Source of the DNA: G963662905 sp963676415
GTDB lineage: Bacteria > Bacteroidota > Bacteroidia > Bacteroidales > WRLA01
Assembly (NCBI GenBank): GCA_963676415.1
Contig: OY781097.1
Location: 3,534,001 to 3,598,000, forward strand
Direction: 5' to 3'
Length of the DNA stretch: 64,000 nt
Position numbers and translations under genes: made by a program. Positions within the stretch are counted from its first letter, which is position 1, and every line of letters starts with the position of its first letter. This document shows, piece by piece, positions 16,393 to 24,628 of the stretch. The notes beneath the pieces were generated by a model. That model ran no database searches and was not told the origin of the DNA. It worked only from the letters and a program-made list of their open reading frames with translations.

Positions 16393-17448
16393 ATGACAAC
16401 ACTAAAAAATAGCAAAGTCCTCGTCACCGGCGGAGCAGGATTCATCGGTAGCAACCTCGTCGAATACTTCCTCGCCAACAACAACGAAGTAATCTGCCTC
16501 GATAACCTATCTACCGGACATAAAAAGAATATCACCCCCTTCATGGACCACCCAAACTTCCAGTTCATCGAAGGAGATATCCGCCATCTCGATATATGCA
16601 AACTCGCCTGCCGCGACTGCGAATATGTCTTCCACCAGGCAGCTCTCGGTTCTGTGCCACGTTCTATAAAAGATCCGGTAACAACCAATTCGGTGAATAT
16701 CGATGGTTTCCTGAATGTGCTTACTGCTGCACGCGATGAAGAAGTGAAGCGTTTTATCTACGCTGCCAGCTCCTCCAATTATGGCGACAGCAAAGAACTG
16801 CCCAAAATTGAAGAGCGCATTGGCCGGCCGCTCAGCCCTTATGCGATTACCAAAGTAGTAAACGAATATTTCGCCAAGGTGTATAGCGAACTCTATGGTA
16901 TCGAAACCATTGGCCTGCGCTATTTCAATGTCTTTGGCAAGCGCCAGGATCCCAACGGAGCTTATGCAGCCGTAATACCATTATGGGTAAAAGCCCTCAT
17001 TAACCACCAGCAGCCTGTCATTAATGGTGATGGCACCTACAGCCGCGATTTCACTTATATAGATAATGTAATCCAGGCGAATGAGCTTGCTGCGATTACA
17101 CCAAAGGCTGAAATTATAGAAAAGCTCAAAGCATATTATTCCGACTTGCAGCAAAAAGAAGGCATACAAATAGATCCTCCCAAAGTAGTCATGGATGTGT
17201 TTAATGTTGCTTTTGGAGGAAATACAACGCTTTTCCAGCTCTACGATGCCCTGAAAACAAATCTCTCCAAACACGATCCGGCAATTGCCAATATTGATGT
17301 GATTATAGGATCAAAACGGCAGGGCGACATTCCCCACAGCATGGCTTCCGTGGATAAAACAAAAGCTGTCCTCAGCTACGCTCCGAAATATGATGCGAAA
17401 AAGGGATTTGAGGAGGCTTGTGAGTGGTATTACGATAATTTGAAGTGA
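16393..17448 (+). CDS. UDP-N-acetylglucosamine C4-epimerase-like SDR (WbpP/TviC type)
   Basis: The 351-residue protein is an extended short-chain dehydrogenase with the NAD site VLVTGGAGFIGSNLVEYFL (residues 8-26), IRHLD, catalytic Ser in YAASSSNYGDS and the Tyr-x3-Lys motif in SPYAITKVVNEYFAK near residue 155. RYFNVFGKRQDPNGAYAAVIP follows. Overall it resembles WbpP/TviC enzymes converting UDP-GlcNAc or UDP-GlcNAcA to the galacto form. With the dehydrogenase at 18025 it would supply an N-acetylgalactosaminuronic acid donor. Its GC content matches the chromosome, unlike the AT-rich core at 22-35 kb. Confidence 0.88.
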   Translation: MTTLKNSKVLVTGGAGFIGSNLVEYFLANNNEVICLDNLSTGHKKNITPFMDHPNFQFIEGDIRHLDICKLACRDCEYVFHQAALGSVPRSIKDPVTTNSVNIDGFLNVLTAARDEEVKRFIYAASSSNYGDSKELPKIEERIGRPLSPYAITKVVNEYFAKVYSELYGIETIGLRYFNVFGKRQDPNGAYAAVIPLWVKALINHQQPVINGDGTYSRDFTYIDNVIQANELAAITPKAEIIEKLKAYYSDLQQKEGIQIDPPKVVMDVFNVAFGGNTTLFQLYDALKTNLSKHDPAIANIDVIIGSKRQGDIPHSMASVDKTKAVLSYAPKYDAKKGFEEACEWYYDNLK

Positions 17449-17564
17449 TCGGTAATCAGTGAACGGTAATCAGTAAAGTGTAATCAGTGATCAGTAAAGG
17501 GTAATGAGTAACCGGTAATCAGCTAGTAGTTGTTATTTCCACAGATCACCCATAACCCAAAAAT
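17449..17564. repeat. GTAATCAGTGATCGG repeat, left flank of four-helix gene
   Basis: The gap is made of degenerate GGTAATCAGTGAACGGTAAT units and ends TTTCCACAGATCACCCATAA just before the gene. The same string of units, also ending TTTCCACAGATCACCCATCA, follows the gene at 17915-18030. Confidence 0.85.
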
Positions 17565-17927
17565 ATGAAGACACATCACGACTTGGATGTTTGGAAGAAA
17601 TCCATTGACTTTGTGACCATTATTTATCAAGTTACAGAGACATACCCAAAAATTGAACAATATGGTCTTTTAAGCCAAATCAGAAGATGCGCAGTTTCTA
17701 TTCCATCAAATATTGCTGAGGGTGCCGGACGGACTTCAACAAAAGAATTTGCGTATTTTTTATCTATTGCATTAGGCTCAGTTTCAGAACTGGAAACTCA
17801 ATTGATTGTGTCTAAAAATCTGAATTACCTGGAACCTTCTATGTTTGAGGAATTAATTAAGCAGATCGTAACGATCAGAAAGATGATAATTGGATTAAAA
17901 AGATCTCTTGGAAATAGTAATCGGTGA
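17565..17927 (+). CDS. Four-helix-bundle protein (S23/IVS-type)
   Basis: The 120-residue protein matches the four-helix-bundle family first described from intervening sequences in 23S rRNA genes: HDLDVWKKSIDFVTIIYQVT, LSQIRRCAVSIPSNIAEGAG (residues 43-62, the most conserved part) and a C-terminal helix IRKMIIGLKRSL. These proteins form pentamers; their role is unknown. It interrupts two nucleotide-sugar genes and is bracketed by direct copies of a GTAATCAGTGATCGG...CCACAGATCACCCAT repeat. A second member is at 54453. Confidence 0.88.
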   Translation: MKTHHDLDVWKKSIDFVTIIYQVTETYPKIEQYGLLSQIRRCAVSIPSNIAEGAGRTSTKEFAYFLSIALGSVSELETQLIVSKNLNYLEPSMFEELIKQIVTIRKMIIGLKRSLGNSNR

Positions 17928-18030
17928 ACGGTAATCGGTAATCAGTGATCGGTCGCTGTTTTCCACAGATCACCCATCACTCATCACAGATCACCCATCA
18001 CTCATCACAGATCACCCATCACTCATAACT
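17915..18030. repeat. GTAATCGGTGATCACCCATC repeat, right flank of four-helix gene
   Basis: This is a direct copy of the left flank family, continued by three tandem CACAGATCACCCATCACTCAT units (about 17960-18025, 21 bp each). It stops a few bases before the dehydrogenase start at 18037. Confidence 0.85.
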
Positions 18031-18036
18031 AAAAAA

Positions 18037-19332
18037 ATGAAACAACTAAAAAAAATCTCTCTCATCGGCCTCGGATACGTTGGCCTGCCGCTTGCGGTTG
18101 AGTTTGCTAAGAAACATACTGTTGTTGGTTTTGATATTAGCCAGAGCAGAATTGATGATTTGCTGCAGGGACATGATCCTACTTTGGAAGTTACAGATGA
18201 AGATTTGCAGGCAGTAGTTAAAAAAGGGGCTGTTGTGGAAAATGAAGCAGGTTTGTTCCTGACTTCCAAAAAGGAAGATGTACGCTTTGCGGATTTTCAT
18301 ATCATAGCAGTGCCTACACCGATTGATAAAAATAAAAACCCGGATTTGACTCCTTTGGTGAAAGCCAGTGAAACTGTAGGTAGTATTTTGAAGAAAGGGG
18401 ATATCGTAATCTATGAATCTACGGTTTATCCGGGTGCTACGGAAGAGGATTGTGTTCCGGTGCTGGAAAAGGTTTCGGGATTGAAATATAATGAAGACTT
18501 TTATGTTGGTTATTCTCCGGAACGTATAAATCCGGGTGATAAAGTACATACGCTTACAACGATAAAAAAAGTGACTTCCGGTTCTACGCCTGAAGTAGGG
18601 GAGCAGGTAGATCAGCTTTATAAAGAGATAATAACAGCAGGAACACATTTGGCTTCCAGCATTAAAGTGGCAGAAGCGGCAAAGGTGATTGAAAACTCAC
18701 AGCGTGATATCAATATTGCTTTTGTAAACGAGCTGGCTCGGATTTTTAAACTGATGGATATTGATACCCATGAAGTATTGGAAGCGGCCGGAACCAAATG
18801 GAATTTCCTGCCTTTCAAACCCGGACTTGTAGGCGGTCATTGCATAGGTGTTGATCCTTATTACCTGGCACAAAAAGCACAGCAGCTTGGATATCATCCC
18901 GAAATTATTCTGGCCGGAAGGCGCATGAACGATGGCATGGGAAAATATGTTACCGGGGAAATTGTGAAAATGATGCTGAAAAACGATAAAGCCGTAAAAG
19001 GCAGCAAAGCCTTGATGCTGGGCATAACATTTAAAGAAAACTGCCCGGATATCCGCAATACCCGCGCTGTGGATATTTTCCATGAGCTGGAAACCTATGG
19101 CCTGCATGTGGATGTTTATGATCCCTGGGCTGATGCCACTGAAGTACAGGATGAATATCAGATTGAGCTTATTTCAGAAATTAATCTGAATATTGCCTAT
19201 GATACGGTGATCTTGACTGTTGCTCATGAGGAGTTTAAAGATCTTGACCTAAGCGAGCTGACAAAAAATGGCTCGTTGCTTTATGATGTGAAGGGGTTTT
19301 TGGATAAGGGGGATGTGAGTGAACGTTTGTAA
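18037..19332 (+). CDS. UDP-HexNAc 6-dehydrogenase (TviB/WbpO type)
   Basis: The 431-residue protein has the NAD motif ISLIGLGYVGLPLAVEFAKK (residues 7-26), the middle-domain strand STVYPGATEEDC, and the catalytic region FKPGLVGGHCIGVDPYYLAQKA near residue 262 with the nucleophilic Cys. A C-terminal UDP-binding domain follows (LGITFKENCPDIRNTRAVDI). It oxidises the C6 hydroxyl of UDP-N-acetylhexosamine to the uronic acid with two NAD. The sequence is closer to TviB/WbpO than to WecC. It pairs with the epimerase at 16393, from which it is now separated by a four-helix-bundle cassette. Confidence 0.9.
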   Translation: MKQLKKISLIGLGYVGLPLAVEFAKKHTVVGFDISQSRIDDLLQGHDPTLEVTDEDLQAVVKKGAVVENEAGLFLTSKKEDVRFADFHIIAVPTPIDKNKNPDLTPLVKASETVGSILKKGDIVIYESTVYPGATEEDCVPVLEKVSGLKYNEDFYVGYSPERINPGDKVHTLTTIKKVTSGSTPEVGEQVDQLYKEIITAGTHLASSIKVAEAAKVIENSQRDINIAFVNELARIFKLMDIDTHEVLEAAGTKWNFLPFKPGLVGGHCIGVDPYYLAQKAQQLGYHPEIILAGRRMNDGMGKYVTGEIVKMMLKNDKAVKGSKALMLGITFKENCPDIRNTRAVDIFHELETYGLHVDVYDPWADATEVQDEYQIELISEINLNIAYDTVILTVAHEEFKDLDLSELTKNGSLLYDVKGFLDKGDVSERL

Positions 19333-19383
19333 AGCAGTTCAGTTTTTTTACCGGTGCTTTTCCTTTATAATTTATTTGTTTAT

Positions 19384-20499
19384 ATGAAAAAAGTAGCTTT
19401 AATAACCGGTGTAACCGGGCAAGATGGAGCATATCTCAGTGAATTTTTGCTTAAGAAAAATTATATTGTACATGGCCTAAAAAGGAGATCTTCTCTTTTT
19501 AATACGGATCGAATTGATCACTTATATCAGGATCCTCATGTAGATAATGCTCATTTTATTTTGCATTATGGAGATATGACGGATAGCACTAATCTTATCC
19601 GTATTATACAGGAAGTGCAACCAGACGAGATTTATAATCTAGCTGCGATGAGCCATGTGCATGTTAGTTTTGATACTCCTGAATATACTGCCAACGCAGA
19701 TGGTATAGGTACCTTAAGGTTATTAGAAGCTATTCGTATTTTGGGTTTGGAGAAAAAAACAAAAATTTATCAGGCTTCAACTTCTGAACTTTATGGTTTG
19801 GTGCAGGAAGTGCCTCAATCAGAGAAAACGCCATTTTACCCACGTTCTCCTTATGCTGTTGCTAAGTTGTATGCCTACTGGATTACGGTCAATTACAGAG
19901 AAGCTTATAAAATGTTTGCAACCAATGGAATATTATTTAATCATGAGTCGCCAATCAGAGGGGAAACATTTGTTACTCGTAAAATTACAAGAGCAGTAGC
20001 AAAAATTGCTCTTGGATTGCAGGATAAACTGTATTTGGGAAATATGGATGCGCAAAGAGACTGGGGACATGCCAAAGACTATGTGCGGATGATGTGGATG
20101 ATTTTGCAAGCCAAAGAAGCAGAAGATTGGGTTATTGCCACCGGAATCACAACAAAAGTGCGCGATTTCGTTCGAATGGCCTTTGGTGAATTGGGAATTG
20201 AGCTGGATTTCAAAGGTGAAGGAGAAAATGAAAAGGGATATATTGCTAAATGTAATAATAGTGAATATCAACTTGAAATTGGAAAAGAAGTCGTTGCTGT
20301 TGATCCCCGATATTTCAGACCAACGGAAGTGGATCTATTAATTGGTGATCCAACTAAAGCCAAAGAAAAATTAGGTTGGGTGCCGGAATATAATTTGCAG
20401 GACTTAATTGCTGAAATGATGCGAAGTGACATCAATCTCATGAAAAAAGACCAGTATTTGAGAGATGGGGGGTATGAGACGCTTAATTATTTTGAATAA
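19384..20499 (+). CDS. gmd: GDP-mannose 4,6-dehydratase
   Basis: The 371-residue protein (ATG at 19384; a GTG ten codons upstream is unlikely) has the signature start ALITGVTGQDGAYLSEFLLK, GLKRRSSLFNTDRIDHLYQD, the Thr-Ser-Glu-Leu-Tyr-Gly motif and SPYAVAKLYAYWITVNYREA with the catalytic Tyr-Lys pair near residue 155. RDWGHAKDYVRMMWMIL follows. It converts GDP-D-mannose to the 4-keto-6-deoxy intermediate. The fucose synthase follows at 21003, interrupted by a GIY-YIG cassette, so together they make GDP-L-fucose. Confidence 0.95.
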   Translation: MKKVALITGVTGQDGAYLSEFLLKKNYIVHGLKRRSSLFNTDRIDHLYQDPHVDNAHFILHYGDMTDSTNLIRIIQEVQPDEIYNLAAMSHVHVSFDTPEYTANADGIGTLRLLEAIRILGLEKKTKIYQASTSELYGLVQEVPQSEKTPFYPRSPYAVAKLYAYWITVNYREAYKMFATNGILFNHESPIRGETFVTRKITRAVAKIALGLQDKLYLGNMDAQRDWGHAKDYVRMMWMILQAKEAEDWVIATGITTKVRDFVRMAFGELGIELDFKGEGENEKGYIAKCNNSEYQLEIGKEVVAVDPRYFRPTEVDLLIGDPTKAKEKLGWVPEYNLQDLIAEMMRSDINLMKKDQYLRDGGYETLNYFE

Positions 20500-20521
20500 T
20501 CATCATATAAAACACGGTCCT

Positions 20522-20541
20522 GCGAGGAGGTATGACGAAGC
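20522..20541 (+). repeat. Left inverted flank of GIY-YIG cassette
   Basis: The 20-bp sequence begins GCGAGGAGG and ends GACGAAGC. Its reverse complement, GCTTCGTCA...CCTCCTCGC, recurs with a short insertion at 20880-20905 on the other side of the GIY-YIG gene. Confidence 0.7.
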
Positions 20542-20578
20542 AGCCTAAGAAAGCACAGAACAATTAAATGTATAAGCC

Positions 20579-20866
20579 ATGAAAGCCTGGACATACATCA
20601 TGACCAACAGACCAAATGGTGTTTTATACACAGGTGTAACTAGTGAACTTAAATACAGAACGGAAAGTCATAAAAACAAAAAATACAAAAACTCTTTCTC
20701 AGCCAGATATAATTTAGATAAATTGGTGTATTATGAAGAACACAACAGCATTATTACAGCACGAGAACGAGAACGTCAGTTAAAAGCTGGTTCCAGAAAA
20801 AAGAAGATAGAGCTTATTGAATCTATGAATCCAGAATGGAGGGATCTTTATGAGGATCTGAAGTAG
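20579..20866 (+). CDS. GIY-YIG nuclease family protein
   Basis: The 95-residue protein is a single GIY-YIG domain: AWTYIMTNRPNGVLYTGVTS (the Y-I and Y-T-G-V strands), an Arg-rich helix, LVYYEEHNSIITARERERQL with the catalytic Glu, and KKKIELIESMNPEWRDLYEDL. This is the small UvrC-like/YhbQ-like subgroup, whose role is unknown. It lies between gmd and fcl, flanked by inverted GCGAGGAGG/GACGAAGC sequences, which suggests a small mobile cassette. Confidence 0.88.
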   Translation: MKAWTYIMTNRPNGVLYTGVTSELKYRTESHKNKKYKNSFSARYNLDKLVYYEEHNSIITARERERQLKAGSRKKKIELIESMNPEWRDLYEDLK

Positions 20867-20879
20867 ATTTGAGGAGATG

Positions 20880-20905
20880 GCTTCGTCAGGCAATGCCTTC
20901 CTCGC
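20880..20905 (-). repeat. Right inverted flank of GIY-YIG cassette
   Basis: GCTTCGTCAGG...TTCCTCGC is the reverse complement, with a six-base insertion and small changes, of the left flank at 20522-20541. A further forward copy (GCGAGGAGTGAAGCGACG) starts at 20951, before the fucose synthase. Confidence 0.65.
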
Positions 20906-21002
20906 CAAATCGGTTTCCAACGATAAAACCCAATTTGGAACAACGATTCTGCGAGGAGTGAAGCGACGCGGCAGACTCCTTCGACCCACAACTAAGCAAA
21001 AT

Positions 21003-22142
21003 ATGAAAACAACCATGAACAAGAGCACCAAAATATACATAGCCGGCCACCAAGGAATGGTAGGTTCAGCCATCTGGAGAAATCTGGAAAGCAAGGGATA
21101 TAAAAATTTAATCGGCAGGACTTTTGAAGAATTGGATCTGATACGGCAAAAAGATGTTGAAGAATTCTTTGAAAAGGAAAGACCGGAATATGTATTTGTT
21201 GCGGCAGCTAAAGTAGGAGGGATTGTAGCCAATAATACCTACCGGGCTCAGTTTATTTATGAGAATCTGATGATTCAAAATAATATTATTCACTCTGCTC
21301 ATGTTTATAGGGTTAAAAAATTATTGTTTTTAGGTAGCTCTTGTATTTATCCCAAAATGGCACCACAACCCATGAAAGAAGAATATCTTTTAACAGGTGA
21401 GTTAGAGCCTACCAATGAACCCTATGCTATTGCTAAAATTGCAGGAATAAAAATGTGTGAGAATTATTACCGACAATATGGAGATGATTTTATATCTGTG
21501 ATGCCTACGAATTTATATGGACCAAACGATAATTATGATCTTGAGAAATCACATGTATTGCCTGCTTTGATTAGGAAAATGCACTTGGGTAAATGTATGG
21601 AGCAAAATGATTGGAATGCTTTACGAAGTGATTTGAATAAGAGACCAATAGAAGGAATAAGTGGAGACAGCAGTGAAGACCAAATACTAGAGGTGCTTGC
21701 AAAATATGGGATCAGAAGGGAAGAAGGGAATCAGGTTGAAATATCAGAGGCAGTAGGCTCGGATTATCAATCAAAAAACAAATCATCCTATTTAAAATAT
21801 CCTAAAGTAACAGTTACTCTTTGGGGCACTGGTAATGTTCATCGGGAATTTCTTCATGTTGATGATATGGCGGATGCTTGCATATTTTTGATAAAAAATT
21901 ATACTGGACAACAATTTTTTAATATAGGATGCGGAGAAGATATAACAGTAAAAGATTTAGCAAGAATAATACAAGAAATTGTTTATTTTAAGGGAAAAAT
22001 TATATGGGATACCAGTAAACCAAATGGAACACCCAGAAAGCTGCTAAGTATTGCTCAACTCGAAAATAAAGGGTGGAGTAGGTCAATTAGTTTGGAATCT
22101 GGTATTTCAGAGGTCTATAAAGGCTATGTAAATGGGATTTAA
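21003..22142 (+). CDS. fcl: GDP-L-fucose synthase
   Basis: From ATG at 21003 the protein has 379 residues. An open frame upstream to 20877 is repeat-like DNA and is excluded. It has the NADP site IYIAGHQGMVGSAIWRNLE, GSSCIYPKMAPQPMKEEYL, the catalytic Tyr-Lys in NEPYAIAKIAGIKMCENY and PTNLYGPNDNYDLEKSHV. It carries an insertion of about 60 residues (NDWNALRSDL to SSYLKYPK, residues about 200-260) before VTLWGTGNVHREFLHVDD. It epimerises and reduces the gmd product to GDP-L-fucose. It overlaps the flippase gene by 11 bp. Confidence 0.93.
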   Translation: MKTTMNKSTKIYIAGHQGMVGSAIWRNLESKGYKNLIGRTFEELDLIRQKDVEEFFEKERPEYVFVAAAKVGGIVANNTYRAQFIYENLMIQNNIIHSAHVYRVKKLLFLGSSCIYPKMAPQPMKEEYLLTGELEPTNEPYAIAKIAGIKMCENYYRQYGDDFISVMPTNLYGPNDNYDLEKSHVLPALIRKMHLGKCMEQNDWNALRSDLNKRPIEGISGDSSEDQILEVLAKYGIRREEGNQVEISEAVGSDYQSKNKSSYLKYPKVTVTLWGTGNVHREFLHVDDMADACIFLIKNYTGQQFFNIGCGEDITVKDLARIIQEIVYFKGKIIWDTSKPNGTPRKLLSIAQLENKGWSRSISLESGISEVYKGYVNGI

Positions 22143-23598
22143 CAAGTCTGAAATAAGAGATAATATTTCTAATGGATTAAAATGGAATGTTGTCGGACAG
22201 GTTGGAAGGTATCTGCTCCAACTTTTTTTTGGCCTAACAATTGCTAGGATTTTGGGGCCAGAAGATTATGGAATAGTAGGGATGGTTCTTTCAATTACAG
22301 CGATTTCTAGTGTTTTTATTGAAGGAGGTTTTAATTCATCAATTATTCAAAGCAAGAAAATAGATGAATTAGATTTAAATACTATTATGATATCTAATCT
22401 TGCAATAGGAGCTTTCTTTACTGTATTATTTTTTTTATCCTCAAAATTGATTTCTGAATTTTATGAAGATACTAGACTGAATTCTATAGTGAAAGTTTTA
22501 GCATTTGTATATATTATCCAATCTGTATCAGTTTCACATAGAGCATATTTAGCAAGAAATTTTTCGTTTAAAAAATTGACATTGATAGAGTTATCTGGAT
22601 TAGTAATTTCAGGTACAATAGGACTTGTTTTAGCTACGAAAGGATATAATTATTGGTCTTTGGTATTTAGAACTTTGATAGCACAATTCATTATTACTAT
22701 ATTGTTGATTTTGATGAGTGAATGGAAGATGAAAATTGTTTTCAGCTTATCAGTATTCAAAAAGCATTGGAAGTATAGTTCAAAATTATTGTTTGCTAAT
22801 CTAATTGATCAATTTAGTAGGAAATTAGATGATATAATAGTCGGAAAACTTTATAGTGCTCGTGTTTTAGGTATGTTTTCAACATCTAGACATTATGCGT
22901 TTTTGGGAGTTAATTTATCATCATTGATAATTAAGAAAACTTTTTTTCCTCTATTTTCAAAATTACAAGATCAAGAAGATGATTTTAATAAATTGTTTCA
23001 TAGATTATTAGAAATAATTTTATTTATTTTTTTACCATTGTTTACAATTTTGATAGTACATTCGGGTATCTTGATATATACCGTTTTAGGTGAAAAATGG
23101 ACTGACATGTCTGTTTTCTTTAGATTATTCTGCATTTCTGGAATTATATATATTATAAATCAATATTTATCGTTTATTATTAATTCAAAGGGCAAACCAA
23201 AATACAACCTAAAGTTTCAAATTGTAGGGAATAGTATAAAATTTATTCTTATCATCTCCCTATTAGTTTTTAAATATTTACCAGTATTGATATTTATATA
23301 TATCTATATTTGTTTTTTGCTCTTTGGAGTGATTTACAGAATTAAAGTTATTAACAAAATTGGTTTAAATATTTGTATAGGAAAATTCCTATATTCAAAT
23401 GCAAACACTTTGGCTGTTTATTCAAGTTTTTTCTTGTTGAATTTATTGATTGATATTTTTTTATCAAATTTGTATTCTAAATATTTATTTATATTACTAT
23501 CCATATTTTATTTTGTTTTTATTTCTTATCTTACTAAAAATCCTACACTATTTTTTTTAATAAATTATATTAGAAAGAGAATTCATAATGAAAGTTAA
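22132..23598 (+). CDS. Polysaccharide flippase (Wzx-like, MOP superfamily)
   Basis: The 488-residue protein has 12-14 hydrophobic segments and the start typical of the family: ISNGLKWNVVGQVGRYLLQLFFGLTIARILGPEDYGIVGM. It would move undecaprenyl-linked repeat units across the inner membrane. It overlaps fcl by 11 bp and the sulfotransferase by 11 bp, so the operon is tightly packed here. The AT-rich core of the locus begins with this gene. Confidence 0.88.
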   Translation: MGFNKSEIRDNISNGLKWNVVGQVGRYLLQLFFGLTIARILGPEDYGIVGMVLSITAISSVFIEGGFNSSIIQSKKIDELDLNTIMISNLAIGAFFTVLFFLSSKLISEFYEDTRLNSIVKVLAFVYIIQSVSVSHRAYLARNFSFKKLTLIELSGLVISGTIGLVLATKGYNYWSLVFRTLIAQFIITILLILMSEWKMKIVFSLSVFKKHWKYSSKLLFANLIDQFSRKLDDIIVGKLYSARVLGMFSTSRHYAFLGVNLSSLIIKKTFFPLFSKLQDQEDDFNKLFHRLLEIILFIFLPLFTILIVHSGILIYTVLGEKWTDMSVFFRLFCISGIIYIINQYLSFIINSKGKPKYNLKFQIVGNSIKFILIISLLVFKYLPVLIFIYIYICFLLFGVIYRIKVINKIGLNICIGKFLYSNANTLAVYSSFFLLNLLIDIFLSNLYSKYLFILLSIFYFVFISYLTKNPTLFFLINYIRKRIHNES

Positions 23599-24619
23599 TA
23601 AGATGGATCTATTACCTGTTTTTATAACAGGGCATCCTAAATCTGGGACATCACTGTTGCAGTCAATGTTTGACGGAAGTTCAAATATTTATGTGTTGCC
23701 AGAAGAAACAAATTTTTTTAAATTTATTGATAAATACATTAGTTTTTTAAATAGTAAACAAATATCCAGAGCCGAAAAAGTGAACTTGCTCTTTGAGAGA
23801 TTAATAAGTAATAGTGCATATAGAAACTTTGTGGTTGGTAAAAATGATAATTGGGTTGGAGGTTCATTTGATTATACGATGTATGATTTGGATGGTTTTA
23901 TTCTGACTTTAAAGAAGGAGCTTAAATTATTAAATAAATTTTGTTCTAGAAGTGTTTTAGACACTATAGTAATTGTTACCATGCAATTTATTAATCGTGG
24001 AGATTATCATCCTAACTGTTGGGTAGAGAAATCACCTGGTCACGAAAATTATATTAACAGAATTTTTTCTGAATACCCAGATGCCAAAATTATTAATTTG
24101 ATAAGGGATCCCAGAGATATATGGGTTTCATATAAGAAAAAGAGGAAAGAGCTTTCTTTGTTTAGATTTTGTTATAATTGGCAAAGATCAGTTAATAATG
24201 CTAGAATTGCTCAAGAAAAGTTTCGATATAATGTTTTATCATTGAATTATGAAAAATTGGTTACTAGCACGGAGGTAAGTTTGCAAAATATTGCGAATTT
24301 TATTCAAGTGGAATATGATTCTAATTATATGAAGCCTACAAAGGCTGGAAATATTTGGACTGGCAATTCAATGTGGGGTGATAAATTTACTGATATTAGT
24401 ACAAAACCAATTGGTAGATATAAAAATCATAATAATCAAAAAGAAATCCGATTGATTGAATCAATCCTATACAATGATGCAAAAATTAATTCATATAGTT
24501 TTCCTCATACCCAGAAGTTTAAAAAATTTGGTATACAAGCAGCTTTTTTAGTTTATAGGCTAGTTTTAGATATTAAGCTGGATTATTTTATGTTAAAGCT
24601 AAATAAATTAATTAATTAA
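23588..24619 (+). CDS. Sulfotransferase
   Basis: The 343-residue protein shows the two PAPS-binding motifs of the sulfotransferase superfamily: VFITGHPKSGTSLLQSMFDG (5'-phosphosulfate loop, residues 11-30) and IINLIRDPRDIWVSYKKK (3'-phosphate binding, near residue 170). VEKSPGHENYINRIFSEYPDA stands between them. It would transfer sulfate from PAPS to a sugar, perhaps while still lipid-linked in the cytoplasm. A second possible start is ATG 23603. Coding is very AT-rich, as in the neighbours. The acceptor cannot be read from sequence. Confidence 0.88.
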   Translation: MKVNKMDLLPVFITGHPKSGTSLLQSMFDGSSNIYVLPEETNFFKFIDKYISFLNSKQISRAEKVNLLFERLISNSAYRNFVVGKNDNWVGGSFDYTMYDLDGFILTLKKELKLLNKFCSRSVLDTIVIVTMQFINRGDYHPNCWVEKSPGHENYINRIFSEYPDAKIINLIRDPRDIWVSYKKKRKELSLFRFCYNWQRSVNNARIAQEKFRYNVLSLNYEKLVTSTEVSLQNIANFIQVEYDSNYMKPTKAGNIWTGNSMWGDKFTDISTKPIGRYKNHNNQKEIRLIESILYNDAKINSYSFPHTQKFKKFGIQAAFLVYRLVLDIKLDYFMLKLNKLIN

Positions 24620-24628
24620 TTAATTGGA

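Noticed and set aside
15531..16412. Several open frames of 60-120 codons on both strands
   Set aside because: They follow the repeat modules (for example CPQMTQMGTNAL on the minus strand) and recur wherever the modules recur, so they are not genes.
20877..21002. Extended N-terminus of the fucose synthase
   Set aside because: The added 42 residues are encoded by the GIY-YIG flanking repeats; the NADP-binding strand begins just after ATG 21003.
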